A stretch of 64,000 nt of DNA from Fructobacillus apis (GTDB lineage Bacteria; Bacillota; Bacilli; Lactobacillales; Lactobacillaceae), in assembly GCF_023893635.1 (NCBI RefSeq), contig NZ_JAMWYK010000001.1, forward strand, positions 248,001 through 312,000, written 5' to 3'. The notes below the pieces were generated by a model. The model was not told the DNA's origin, searched no databases, and worked only from the letters and a program-made list of their open reading frames with translations. Shown in pieces: positions 1 to 8,274 of the stretch (its first letter is position 1; every line of letters starts with the position of its first letter). The translations under genes were made by a program, and so were the position numbers.

Positions 1-405
1 CAATTCCTTCAACGCTTCAGCCTTTTGTTCTTCAATCTTGGCCTTCGCTTCAGCTGGCGTCTTCGTACCCCACATTTGGTAGAAGGTGTTCATGTTAAAT
101 GGTAAATTGAAGAGCTTACCGTTATAGTTTGCAACCACTTGGTTTTGGAATCCGTTGAATTCGGCGAACTGACGAACGTAGTCCCAAACCATCTTGTTAT
201 CCGTGTGGAAGATGTGGGCACCGAAATCGTGAACCGTGATTCCGTTTTCAACGTGCGTGTGCGTGTTTCCACCGATAAATGAACGCTTTTCGACAACAAG
301 TGACTTCTTACCACGCTTGGCAGCTTCGTAAGCAAACGTCATTCCGAAGGGGCCAGCCCCAACAATCAAGTAGTCGTAGTTTTTAGTGTTAAATTTGTTA
401 GCCAT
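1..405 (-). CDS. glf: UDP-galactopyranose mutase, N-terminal part (runs off left edge)
   Basis: Flavoenzyme that interconverts UDP-galactopyranose and UDP-galactofuranose, supplying Galf for cell-surface polysaccharide. About 135 codons are present, starting MANKFNTKNYDYLIVGAGPFG; the C-terminal two thirds lie outside the window. The N-terminal dinucleotide-binding motif (VGAGPFG, residues ~15-21) and the following stretch with VVEKR and GGNTHT are typical of the Glf family. The start codon shares one base with the stop codon of the DUF4422 glycosyltransferase gene, so the two are translationally coupled in the exopolysaccharide operon. Its presence suggests that the polymer contains galactofuranose (inference). 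Confidence 0.9.
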   Translation of the reverse strand, partial: MANKFNTKNYDYLIVGAGPFGMTFAYEAAKRGKKSLVVEKRSFIGGNTHTHVENGITVHDFGAHIFHTDNKMVWDYVRQFAEFNGFQNQVVANYNGKLFNLPFNMNTFYQMWGTKTPAEAKAKIEEQKAEALKEL

Positions 406-1175
406 TAGAAATGTACCTTTTTCTTTGAATTTGGGAAGAACTTACGCTTTAAGAACTGTGTTCCTTTATCAATCCAGTTCGTCTTTTCAAGCGAAACGAC
501 TGGCAATTCAGCGTATGAATATCCTTTTGTTTTTAACCAAGTATCCATGAGACGTTCAGAAAGAAAACCAAACACTCGAAGATCCTGTCCTTCAAGTGTT
601 GATAAGTCGACTCTTTCTTCGACTTTATCCAAGACTCCGAAAAGAAAAGCCGCATAGTCATCGAACGTTTCCTGCTTCATCACGAACATGTTGAAAAGAT
701 GAGCCTTCGTGGACTTTTCCATCTCTTGAAATGCCGGATAAAAATCCGGAAAATCATTTTTTATCACATCCTCCATGATGAAATATGGCTCATTTGCATG
801 GGCATGCAAGTAATGATTACGTTGATTTTCAATAAAGTAGTTACGCGCTTTAGGTAAAAGGACGTCGTGGTCCCGGAGAAGATATTCCAACTGAACCTTC
901 GTTAAACGTGCTTTAACATCATGCGATGCCTTATTTCCAAAGTAACGTCGATAATGCATTAATCCCACTAAGTCTGAGTTTGAATTCTTCCACGCCCAGT
1001 AAATAGCAGTTAACTCATTAAAGTTTGGATTCTTATTAGAAATATTAATTCCAGTATCATCACGGAGATAACCATCTGGAATTTTTTCTCGCAATGCAGA
1101 TCCAACCATGATTGGTTGGTAACAGCCATCTTGAGGTATGTCGTATTCTTTATGTGTTGCGACATATACTGTCAT
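405..1175 (-). CDS. DUF4422 family glycosyltransferase
   Basis: A 256-aa protein of the DUF4422 family found in capsule and exopolysaccharide clusters and regarded as glycosyltransferases that add a sugar to the lipid-linked repeat unit on the cytoplasmic side. The N-terminus MTVYVATHKEYDIP and the motifs NELTAIYWAWKN (res ~53-64) and GLMHYRRYFG (~71-80) are the family hallmarks. There are no membrane spans. The end overlaps glf by one base and the start overlaps the stop of the polymerase gene upstream, so it sits in a tightly packed operon. With Glf next door, a galactosyl/galactofuranosyl donor is possible but cannot be read from sequence. Other glycosyltransferases are probably beyond the left edge. 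Confidence 0.85.
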   Translation of the reverse strand: MTVYVATHKEYDIPQDGCYQPIMVGSALREKIPDGYLRDDTGINISNKNPNFNELTAIYWAWKNSNSDLVGLMHYRRYFGNKASHDVKARLTKVQLEYLLRDHDVLLPKARNYFIENQRNHYLHAHANEPYFIMEDVIKNDFPDFYPAFQEMEKSTKAHLFNMFVMKQETFDDYAAFLFGVLDKVEERVDLSTLEGQDLRVFGFLSERLMDTWLKTKGYSYAELPVVSLEKTNWIDKGTQFLKRKFFPNSKKKVHF

Positions 1176-2569
1176 TAGCTAAGCTCCTTTTCCAATCGCA
1201 AGACGTGCTTTCGATAGAAGAAAAACATTAAGAGATAAGGCCATAAGAAGACCTGAATAACAAAGATGGATGAGAAGGCTGCCAATACGATCATCGTAAT
1301 GAAAGCAGTTAGCATTCCCCTATTCCATGCCAATTGACTATCATCCATCAAACTTGTGTTCAATCGATGTTTCATGAGGTTTGTTCGAGCAACCAAGCGC
1401 AGAAGCAGCCACATTGCCGGAATCATGACGATCACACCAAACGATGCGAACCATCCGAGCAAGTCAGACAGATTGGGGTAGCCAAATTGTGAATAAATAT
1501 GTTCAAACTCGAAGTTGTGAGTTGTAAATTCTGGAACGTTTTGAAGCGTAAAGAAGGATGTGAATCCATAACCCACACCCTGAATAGGATGCGTTAGGAA
1601 GGTCAGGAACAAACCAATTGTTCCTCCCAATCGATTATCGGTTCCGCCCTTTGCAAACAAGAACTGGTTCAACAAGTGCTGCACTGCATGAACCTTAAGG
1701 TAGGCAATACCCAGCAGCACAATCCCAGCAAGCATCAAAACGATTAGCGTCACTCGACTCTTGCCCTTAGACCAAACAATCCAAAGCACATAGGCAACGA
1801 CAGCAGTTAAAATACCAGTTGTTGTCTTTGCGAGAAGCAATGTTCCAAAAATAATAGCTACCAAAATGACATTTAACATTTTCTCGGTATTGGCACTTTT
1901 CACTTTGTCCCAAATCTTAGCACCTGAAGATAGCACACCTATCAGAGCAGGAAGAAAGACGACACCGATAAAGTTAGCAAGGAATGCCGCTTCGGGTTCG
2001 AATCCATTTACTCGTCCCTGCGTTACGGCATATGATCCCTTTTTATAGAAGTCATAGGATTCGCCATGAACGCGCCAGTGACGCTCGAAAAGACCCGCTA
2101 AATGATTGACATAGCCTTCGATACTCTTCATATGAGTGAGTGTCGCAACCAACTGAGGGAAGATAACGAAGACGAAGTAAACCGCAAGAGCAATTAAACC
2201 AGACTTCAAGAACGACTTTTCTTCTGATTCGTTCGTCACGGTCAGCTGAATGACAGCCCAAGCAACATAAACCGTAATCGTCCAACTCGCCAACATGATG
2301 ACGGAATGTAGTAACCCAGAAGTTAAAACCGTATCCCCGGTTTTACCGTATGAGTAAGCCATCGCAAAAAGCTGCACAGCCCAGAAAAAAGAACCCAATC
2401 CCAAAGCTAGCTTTGAAGGAATGATGTCCTTGATTCTTGTCGGGAAACGAAACAACTGAATCAGGATGACTGCTACGAAGAATGGAAACGCAATCATTGC
2501 CGTTGTTTCAGCGACCGAACTTGTATAATTCTTCGAAAAGAATGTGATTGGTAAAAGAAAATTCACCAT
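1175..2569 (-). CDS. Wzy-like polysaccharide polymerase (multi-spanning membrane protein)
   Basis: A 464-aa hydrophobic protein with about 10-12 predicted membrane segments and one longer hydrophilic loop at about residues 145-190 (HMKSIEGYVNHLAGLFERHW onward). Size, topology and operon position match O-antigen/exopolysaccharide polymerases (Wzy), which join lipid-linked repeat units on the outer face of the membrane. Wzy proteins diverge strongly, so the call rests on topology and context more than on motifs. The gene lies between the chain-length regulator and the glycosyltransferase gene and overlaps the latter. A ligase of the O-antigen ligase superfamily is the main alternative, but no lipid-A-type acceptor exists in a Gram-positive. 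Confidence 0.75.
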   Translation of the reverse strand: MVNFLLPITFFSKNYTSSVAETTAMIAFPFFVAVILIQLFRFPTRIKDIIPSKLALGLGSFFWAVQLFAMAYSYGKTGDTVLTSGLLHSVIMLASWTITVYVAWAVIQLTVTNESEEKSFLKSGLIALAVYFVFVIFPQLVATLTHMKSIEGYVNHLAGLFERHWRVHGESYDFYKKGSYAVTQGRVNGFEPEAAFLANFIGVVFLPALIGVLSSGAKIWDKVKSANTEKMLNVILVAIIFGTLLLAKTTTGILTAVVAYVLWIVWSKGKSRVTLIVLMLAGIVLLGIAYLKVHAVQHLLNQFLFAKGGTDNRLGGTIGLFLTFLTHPIQGVGYGFTSFFTLQNVPEFTTHNFEFEHIYSQFGYPNLSDLLGWFASFGVIVMIPAMWLLLRLVARTNLMKHRLNTSLMDDSQLAWNRGMLTAFITMIVLAAFSSIFVIQVFLWPYLLMFFFYRKHVLRLEKELS

Positions 2570-2578
2570 AGGATTTAC

Positions 2579-3202
2579 TTACCCTTGTTTCTTTGCCAAC
2601 TTGTAATTAGACCAGATGCCCGTTACCAATACCGTAAACATCGCAACAACGAGACCGAATGCCGCACCAAAGATTGTCATCTTCTTGGTAGACTTTGATC
2701 CAACTTCCTTCACGTCAGAGCTGTTTGCTTTTGACAATAGCTTTTGTTGTCCCATGTCTGGGTAAAGGCTTGGAGCTACTTGGCTGTATACTTCAGCGTA
2801 TGTGTTAGCCAATGCCTTTGCCTTTGCAACGGTGTTGCTATTTGCTTCAAAATTCAACATCAACGTTTCAGTTGGGTTTTCAACTGAAACTGCTGACGTG
2901 ATTTCGTCAGTGGTCATCTTAAATGGCAAAGCCTTCTTAACTGAAGAAACAATGGCATCATCTTTTGCCAACTTCTTGTACGTGTCAATCAACGCCTTAT
3001 CTGCGGAAAAGCGTGAGTTAGGGTCCTTCACGTTGGTGTTATCCTTTGCAATAATCACCGTACGTGAAGCAGCGTAGTTGGTATTCTTCTTAGCTAACTT
3101 TGAGCCAGCAAAACCAGCACCGGCAAAAAGAATCATCACTAAGACAATAACCCAAGAAAAACGCCAGAAGCGCTTCATCATATCTGTAAATGTAAATTCC
3201 AT
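2579..3202 (-). CDS. Wzz/YveK-type chain-length regulator of exopolysaccharide synthesis
   Basis: A 207-aa membrane protein with one span near the N-terminus (res ~14-34, FSWVIVLVMILFAGAGFAG) and one near the C-terminus (~172-195), enclosing an extracytoplasmic domain. This is the Wzz/CpsC/YveK layout that sets polymer length and, in Firmicutes, activates a cytoplasmic BY-kinase. The proline-containing stretch before the second span is weak. No Wzd/CpsD kinase gene is visible in the window, so the partner is either beyond the left edge or absent. The ribosome-binding site GAGGAG lies well placed before the ATG. It is the fourth gene of the operon, after the priming transferase. Confidence 0.85.
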   Translation of the reverse strand: MEFTFTDMMKRFWRFSWVIVLVMILFAGAGFAGSKLAKKNTNYAASRTVIIAKDNTNVKDPNSRFSADKALIDTYKKLAKDDAIVSSVKKALPFKMTTDEITSAVSVENPTETLMLNFEANSNTVAKAKALANTYAEVYSQVAPSLYPDMGQQKLLSKANSSDVKEVGSKSTKKMTIFGAAFGLVVAMFTVLVTGIWSNYKLAKKQG

Positions 3203-3230
3203 TATTTTCTCCTCTACTTATCGACACCTT

Positions 3231-3863
3231 TTAGAAAGCGCCATCCCCTTTGAAAATCGCAATAACCGTCAAAAACAAAATCTTGAAGTCCAAACCAAGG
3301 TTTGCTCGATCAACGTAGTCGAGCTCAATCTGTGCGCGTTCAGGATACCCAATATTTGAACGTCCCGAAGCCTGCCAGAGGCCGAAGACTCCTGGCTTAA
3401 CAGACAAAAACTCTTCAATTCGTTCTTCATCACCATACTCAACGAGTTCAGTTTCAACTACGGGGCGCGGACCAATGATCGACATGTTCCCAATCAACGT
3501 GTTCCAGAACTGTGGCAGTTCATCTAAAGAGGTCTTTCTTAAGATGGCCCCAATCTTTGTAATTCGTGGATCTTCCTTTGTTGGCAGCTTGTAGCCGTTT
3601 TCAACAAACTTTGCATAGAGTTCATCGTTGGAACGAAGAATCTCGTCAGCATTATCGACCATTGATTGAAATTTATATATTTTAAAGCGTTTTCCATAAC
3701 GGCCAACTCGTTCTTGGCTATAGAAAACGTGAGAAGTTCCTTCCGCGAATTTAATCCAGAGCGCAATCAGTAAGAACAATGGTGATAAAAACACCAAGGC
3801 ACAGGCTGATACGACGATGTCTAAGATTCGCTTGGGAAAGTGATAGAACAGCATTCTTTTCAT
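3231..3863 (-). CDS. Priming sugar-phosphate transferase (undecaprenyl-phosphate)
   Basis: A 210-aa enzyme of the bacterial sugar transferase family (EpsE/WcaJ C-terminal type) that transfers a sugar-1-phosphate from a UDP-sugar to undecaprenyl phosphate, the first step of repeat-unit assembly. It has one N-terminal membrane segment (res ~15-36) and the catalytic motifs in order: IYKFQSMV, SLDELPQFWN, GNMSIIGPRPV and SVKPGVFGLWQASGRS. This short form lacks the long multi-span N-terminus of WbaP-type proteins. The RBS GGAGG sits 7 nt before the ATG. The substrate (Glc, Gal or an N-acetyl sugar) cannot be told from sequence. Confidence 0.92.
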   Translation of the reverse strand: MKRMLFYHFPKRILDIVVSACALVFLSPLFLLIALWIKFAEGTSHVFYSQERVGRYGKRFKIYKFQSMVDNADEILRSNDELYAKFVENGYKLPTKEDPRITKIGAILRKTSLDELPQFWNTLIGNMSIIGPRPVVETELVEYGDEERIEEFLSVKPGVFGLWQASGRSNIGYPERAQIELDYVDRANLGLDFKILFLTVIAIFKGDGAF

Positions 3864-3915
3864 GTTCCATCCTCCGATTATTTATTTGTACACGACTGTT
3901 AATTATACCAGACTG

Positions 3916-5370
3916 CTATTTAACGCGAAAGGAAACGCGTTTACACAGCATCGTTAATATTGGCGCTCTCAATAGGACCAACATCACAACATAAGTTACG
4001 AATCCAAGCGTTCCCTCCACAAGCGTAGATGTGAATCCAATACTGTGGCTTTGAACGTATTGACTAACAACAAAGTACATCACGGTACCGGCAACGAGGT
4101 AACGCCATATTCCAGTAAAGTGTCCAAGAACCGACATATCTTTACGCGTGACAACAAGCTGGTAAGCAATGACTGCGAATTCAGACAAAGCAGTCGCAAT
4201 TGCAGCTCCTGCGACCCCCCAGAGATAGATCAATGGGAAGTTCAAAATCACGTTTAGTATGGCACCAAAGGTCACGGACCAAGTGAAATCATGCAAACGC
4301 TGCGTTGGTATCAAGAACTGATTACCAATGACGTTTGACCAACCAATAAAGACAATGATTGGTGTCAGCAAAACTAGAGCTACTCCGACATCCCCCCAGT
4401 TCTTTCCCAAGAACCAAAGCATAGCGGTAGGACCCAAGGCCGCAATTCCAGCCGCAATGGGAATAGCAATCGCTGAAACAAAGTCCATTGAGGAATGAAT
4501 CGCAGCCTTCATTTTATCGTGTTCACCAGCAGCAAAATGCGCCGACATTCTGGGCAGCATCACCAATCCGACTGAAGTAACGAGGGCTAAACAAACCTTG
4601 ATGATTTTATCAGCGTTATCATATACCCCGGAGGTCGCCGTTGCACCAGTGATAAATGGCAGCATCGTCTTATTTAGCTGCAAGTATACCTGCGTGGCAA
4701 TCGTTGGTAAGAACATCAGGAAAACCGGCTTCCAATGCCCTTTTAAATCTAGCTGGCTAAACTTTGGCCAGCTGAACTTTCCAAGCAAGTATAGCCACAT
4801 GGAGAGGTTCCCAACAACCTGTGAGATAGCCAATAACAAAATATAGGCACCGACATCACCCGGTTGCTTGACCAAGATGAAGATCAACACGGTCATCATG
4901 ATTTTAATCATCATGTTTCGAAGAACCGTCTTACGGAAGTCTTCCAATCCCATGAAGTACCATGAGATATCAAAAATTCCTGAGAAGATGACCCAAATCT
5001 GGTACCACAAGAACAATTCGTTATTGTGGATACGAGTGTTGAGGGCCCCACCACCGTAGATAAAGCCCACGTATAGAATCAAAGCAACCAGACCAGCAAT
5101 GAAGTGGATGATTTGAATTTCCCAGAATTTTTTCTGACGTTTTTCCTCATTATCATGTACATAAGCAATTTCTCGCGAACCGTACGTCACGATACCCAGT
5201 GACGCGATTAATAAGAAATATGTGACAAGGGAATTTGTCCAAGAAGCGATTCCAACCGCTTCTTTTCCCAAAACACGTGCCAAGTATGGCAGCGTCAAAA
5301 TTGGGACAATGATATTTAATAGCTGATAAGCAGCGTTATATAAGTAATTCTTAGTAACTTGCATAAGCAT
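3916..5370 (-). CDS. Wzx-type polysaccharide flippase
   Basis: A 484-aa integral membrane protein of the MATE/MOP flippase superfamily (polysaccharide biosynthesis protein), which moves the undecaprenyl-linked repeat unit across the membrane. About 14 hydrophobic segments run through the protein. The N-terminus NYLYNAAYQLLNIIVPILTLPYLARVLGKEAVG is the classic Wzx start, and SWYFMGLEDFRKTVLRN at ~115-131 is also family-typical. Two adjacent ATGs (M1 and M3) are possible starts. It lies between the GH68 gene and the priming transferase, all on the minus strand, and completes a Wzx/Wzy-dependent pathway. Confidence 0.9.
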   Translation of the reverse strand: MLMQVTKNYLYNAAYQLLNIIVPILTLPYLARVLGKEAVGIASWTNSLVTYFLLIASLGIVTYGSREIAYVHDNEEKRQKKFWEIQIIHFIAGLVALILYVGFIYGGGALNTRIHNNELFLWYQIWVIFSGIFDISWYFMGLEDFRKTVLRNMMIKIMMTVLIFILVKQPGDVGAYILLLAISQVVGNLSMWLYLLGKFSWPKFSQLDLKGHWKPVFLMFLPTIATQVYLQLNKTMLPFITGATATSGVYDNADKIIKVCLALVTSVGLVMLPRMSAHFAAGEHDKMKAAIHSSMDFVSAIAIPIAAGIAALGPTAMLWFLGKNWGDVGVALVLLTPIIVFIGWSNVIGNQFLIPTQRLHDFTWSVTFGAILNVILNFPLIYLWGVAGAAIATALSEFAVIAYQLVVTRKDMSVLGHFTGIWRYLVAGTVMYFVVSQYVQSHSIGFTSTLVEGTLGFVTYVVMLVLLRAPILTMLCKRVSFRVK

Positions 5371-5388
5371 TCACTTTCATCATTTTTA

Positions 5389-6963
5389 TCAGTCGTGCTG
5401 TGGCTGAGATTTAAATGTCTTTCCTGTCGTCGTCAACGCACCAGGAGACAGAACACGGTCGTTAATAACCTTAGTCTTGTGTCCATCCAATTTAAGGAGG
5501 TAACTTGGTGCAAAGGTGCGACTATTTTGGAAAGAGGTGATGATGATTTCATCATTCTTAATCTTTTCAGGCTTTACTGGTAGGTAGGCATAGGTAAAGT
5601 ATGGATCTTGCTGTGCCCCTTGAAGGACGAGGCCATTTCCATTCAACGGTTTGTATTGCCCATTGATTCCATCGTCAGAAACATAACCAAAGAGGTAAGT
5701 CTTCTTAATGGTGTAAGGGTGTTGATAGACAGATGAATAACCATCCCCAAAGAAACAAGTGAAGAAATACCACTTCCCCTTATATTCGAAAAGGTTTGGA
5801 CGTTCAATCATGTCATAAGAAGCATTAGCAGTAAGGATAGGATTCAAAACCTTTTTAACGGTAAAGTCCTTGTTCAACTCCAACTTTCCATGCGCTGCAT
5901 TGGCCATGTAAATACGATCGTATTCCGCCTGGGCAGCAGGATTCTTCAAACGGTTCGTTTCGTTTTCAAACTCTTTTTGATTACCGTAGTAGTCGGCATT
6001 CAAGAAGTTGTTTTCACCTTGAGGGTGGAAATCAGTCCCGGTGTTTCCTTCGAAAGTCAGGTAATAGCGGTTCCCATCCTTCACAAAATGAGGATCACGC
6101 ATCGCAAAGGAGTCCCCGACACTACGGTATCGAGTGGCCTGCTTTGCCGTTTGGTAAATCTTTCCATCCCCTGTGAACAAAGTCTTGTGATCACTAGCTT
6201 TTTCATGATTAATCGTCAAACCAGACGACCAGTCTTTTCCTTGTTTAGGTTCTAATTGGATTTTCGCTGTTGTCAACGCTTGCCCTTGGTCACCTCCACG
6301 AGGCATGGCATTCGTGTAGAAAACACGCAGCGTGCTATCATTCTTATCCATCAAGTAGGATGATCCTGACCATTCACTGACAATTGAATCGAGGCATTCA
6401 TCCTCTTTGTTCTTATCGCGACCCTCTCCAAAGGTTGCAAAAACATCCCCTAAGTATTGCCAGCTTGAGATATCCTCATTCTTATCGGAAATCTTTTGGG
6501 CATAGAGACCAATCTTAGCGCCATGACCATCGTCACGACGTCCAAGGCTAGTTAAAGCCATTTGCAAACGGTAGCCGTGAAAGTTAGCTACGGTGCCATC
6601 AGGTGTCGTCACAGGCCATGAATCCCACGCAACAACCTTATCGTATTGCCCCGTCTTTGGGTTGTATTGCTTTGATGATGGGATGTCAGAACTTATCAAA
6701 TCCGTTTTTGACAAGTCCGGTGCACGGAAATCATTTGTGTCTTTATGCTTATTTTGAATACCTTCTATCGCCAAGCGAGTCATGTGAGCAGGTTGAGCAT
6801 TTTCTTGCTTTTTTACTTCCGCTTTGATGCTTTTTTCTTCTTGATGCTTCTGGTGTGAATCAAATGAGTAATATCCTCCAGCAATTGCAGCGATTCCTGC
6901 AAGATGCAAGAGAACAATCGTACTCTTTTTCATTCGCTTCTTAGTTTTAAAATGACGAGGCAT
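5389..6963 (-). CDS. GH68 fructansucrase (levansucrase/inulosucrase type), N-terminally membrane-anchored
   Basis: A 524-aa sucrose-acting glycoside hydrolase family 68 enzyme; members split sucrose and build levan or inulin outside the cell. Visible catalytic triad: nucleophile D114 in VAWDSWP, stabiliser D290 in MRDPHF, acid/base E387 in MIERPN. Residues ~12-32 form an uncleaved-looking hydrophobic anchor (STIVLLHLAGIAAIAGG) after a KKRMKK cluster. There is no LPXTG or repeat anchor at the C-terminus. I chose the ATG at 6963 because AAAGGA lies 6 nt before it; an in-frame start 39 nt further upstream lacks this. It is the first gene of the exopolysaccharide operon, which is unusual because fructansucrases need no lipid-linked pathway. 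Levan versus inulin product cannot be decided here. Confidence 0.9.
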   Translation of the reverse strand: MPRHFKTKKRMKKSTIVLLHLAGIAAIAGGYYSFDSHQKHQEEKSIKAEVKKQENAQPAHMTRLAIEGIQNKHKDTNDFRAPDLSKTDLISSDIPSSKQYNPKTGQYDKVVAWDSWPVTTPDGTVANFHGYRLQMALTSLGRRDDGHGAKIGLYAQKISDKNEDISSWQYLGDVFATFGEGRDKNKEDECLDSIVSEWSGSSYLMDKNDSTLRVFYTNAMPRGGDQGQALTTAKIQLEPKQGKDWSSGLTINHEKASDHKTLFTGDGKIYQTAKQATRYRSVGDSFAMRDPHFVKDGNRYYLTFEGNTGTDFHPQGENNFLNADYYGNQKEFENETNRLKNPAAQAEYDRIYMANAAHGKLELNKDFTVKKVLNPILTANASYDMIERPNLFEYKGKWYFFTCFFGDGYSSVYQHPYTIKKTYLFGYVSDDGINGQYKPLNGNGLVLQGAQQDPYFTYAYLPVKPEKIKNDEIIITSFQNSRTFAPSYLLKLDGHKTKVINDRVLSPGALTTTGKTFKSQPQHD

Positions 6964-7088
6964 AATAGATCCTTTAAATAGAGTATTGGTGGTCTTGTTC
7001 ATTTTATAGACAATAAACCTAACTATTCCATTCTACAGGAAAAGCGATTTCAAAATGATTAAGTCTTAACTAAATTTAACAAAATAAA

Positions 7089-7114
7089 AAAGCCCAGCTT
7101 AATACTGAGCTTTT
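7089..7114 (-). terminator. Rho-independent terminator after the acyltransferase gene
   Basis: On the minus strand AAGCTCAG pairs with CTGGGCTT and is followed by six T. It separates the acyltransferase gene from the fructansucrase/exopolysaccharide operon, so that operon must start from its own promoter between about 6970 and 7085. Confidence 0.8.
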
Positions 7115-7118
7115 GACT

Positions 7119-8156
7119 TTAAACAATTCTTCTAAGATATGGAATCTTTTTAATCAACCAAACAAGAATAACTGAAATGGCCCATACAATAATTGGCATC
7201 ACTAGAATGTGCCACCATGACCTTGGCATTAGGATGTTATTCTGCTCAAGACTTTCGATAAAGAAGTAGTGGATAACGTAAACCCCTAGCGAGGCCCCAG
7301 CTAATCGCTTCAGCAGACCTTGCATTTTTATTGAAGGGATCCATTCTGAAAAATGGTTTTGGAAGAACACGAAGACACCGGCTGACCACAAGAATCCAAA
7401 GATCCCCCAGATGTTATAAACTTGACGTTGGAACTCTCCCCGGTGCTTTGATAAGACGACTGTCAAAACAATCATAATCAAAGCTGAAACAACTGCAGCA
7501 ACGTAAAGAATTCGTGCCCATTTTTTTGACAGCGGAAAATGCTTCAAATACCACCCCAAAATGAAGAATCCAATGGATCCGCTGAATCCGATACTGAGCC
7601 CTCCTGACAGTAACGTGTCGGGTTGTTGACGCATTGAATAGTAATAGCTGACCAATTCAACAAAGACGATGTTTAAAACAAGTAAATACTGTACAAGCTG
7701 CTTTTGCTTATCGACCGTTATCTTACTCAACAATGGCACAGATAAGTAGAAACCAATGATGAAGTAGAAATACCAAAAAATTGGTTGAATCCCGTTATGC
7801 ATTAAACCGTCAAACAACTGACTGTATGTTCGTAATGAAGTCCATGAAAGATGCCAATTTTGACTGTTTTCATAGACAAACCAAAGCACTGACCATGTCA
7901 TAAATGGTATTCCTACGCGTCGTAGTCGCTTTAAGAAAAAGGTTTTAGTATCTTCTCGATCACGATAGTCAAGATTATTTGCTCCAGACAACATAAAGAA
8001 GATTGGAACAGCAAAAATGAAGAGCACTTGAATCAAAACTGAGACATCCCAGCGATGGTCCATTGCATTGGAAAAAGCATAGCTTGATCCATGAAGCATA
8101 ACTACTGCAAAAGTAGCTAAAATATTCAATACATCCATGTAGTAATAACGTTTCAT
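7119..8156 (-). CDS. Acyltransferase family 3 membrane protein (OafA/YrhL-like)
   Basis: A 345-aa protein with about 10 membrane segments, of the acyltransferase-3 family that O-acetylates (or succinylates) surface sugars. The N-terminus MKRYYYMDVLNILATFAVVMLHGSSYAF carries the conserved early-helix histidine (VMLHGSS) expected for the catalytic base. The following RLRRVGIPFMTWS segment is also typical. RBS AGAGG lies before the ATG and a terminator follows 5 bases after the stop, so it is a single-gene unit next to the exopolysaccharide operon. Modification of that polymer or of teichoic acid/peptidoglycan is inference. Confidence 0.85.
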   Translation of the reverse strand: MKRYYYMDVLNILATFAVVMLHGSSYAFSNAMDHRWDVSVLIQVLFIFAVPIFFMLSGANNLDYRDREDTKTFFLKRLRRVGIPFMTWSVLWFVYENSQNWHLSWTSLRTYSQLFDGLMHNGIQPIFWYFYFIIGFYLSVPLLSKITVDKQKQLVQYLLVLNIVFVELVSYYYSMRQQPDTLLSGGLSIGFSGSIGFFILGWYLKHFPLSKKWARILYVAAVVSALIMIVLTVVLSKHRGEFQRQVYNIWGIFGFLWSAGVFVFFQNHFSEWIPSIKMQGLLKRLAGASLGVYVIHYFFIESLEQNNILMPRSWWHILVMPIIVWAISVILVWLIKKIPYLRRIV

Positions 8157-8229
8157 GTAAACCTCTGTTGCTAATGATTCGCATCATTAATTTAATCTTC
8201 TTACATTCTACCCGATTTTGCTCCGAAAA

Positions 8230-8262
8230 AGAAAAACACTGCTAAAACTAGCAGTGTTTTTT
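8230..8262 (-). terminator. Terminator after the SGNH hydrolase gene
   Basis: On the minus strand a 10-bp perfect stem (AACACTGCTA / TAGCAGTGTT) with a GTTT loop, followed by a T run. Confidence 0.9.
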
Positions 8263-8274
8263 CATCAACTTAGA

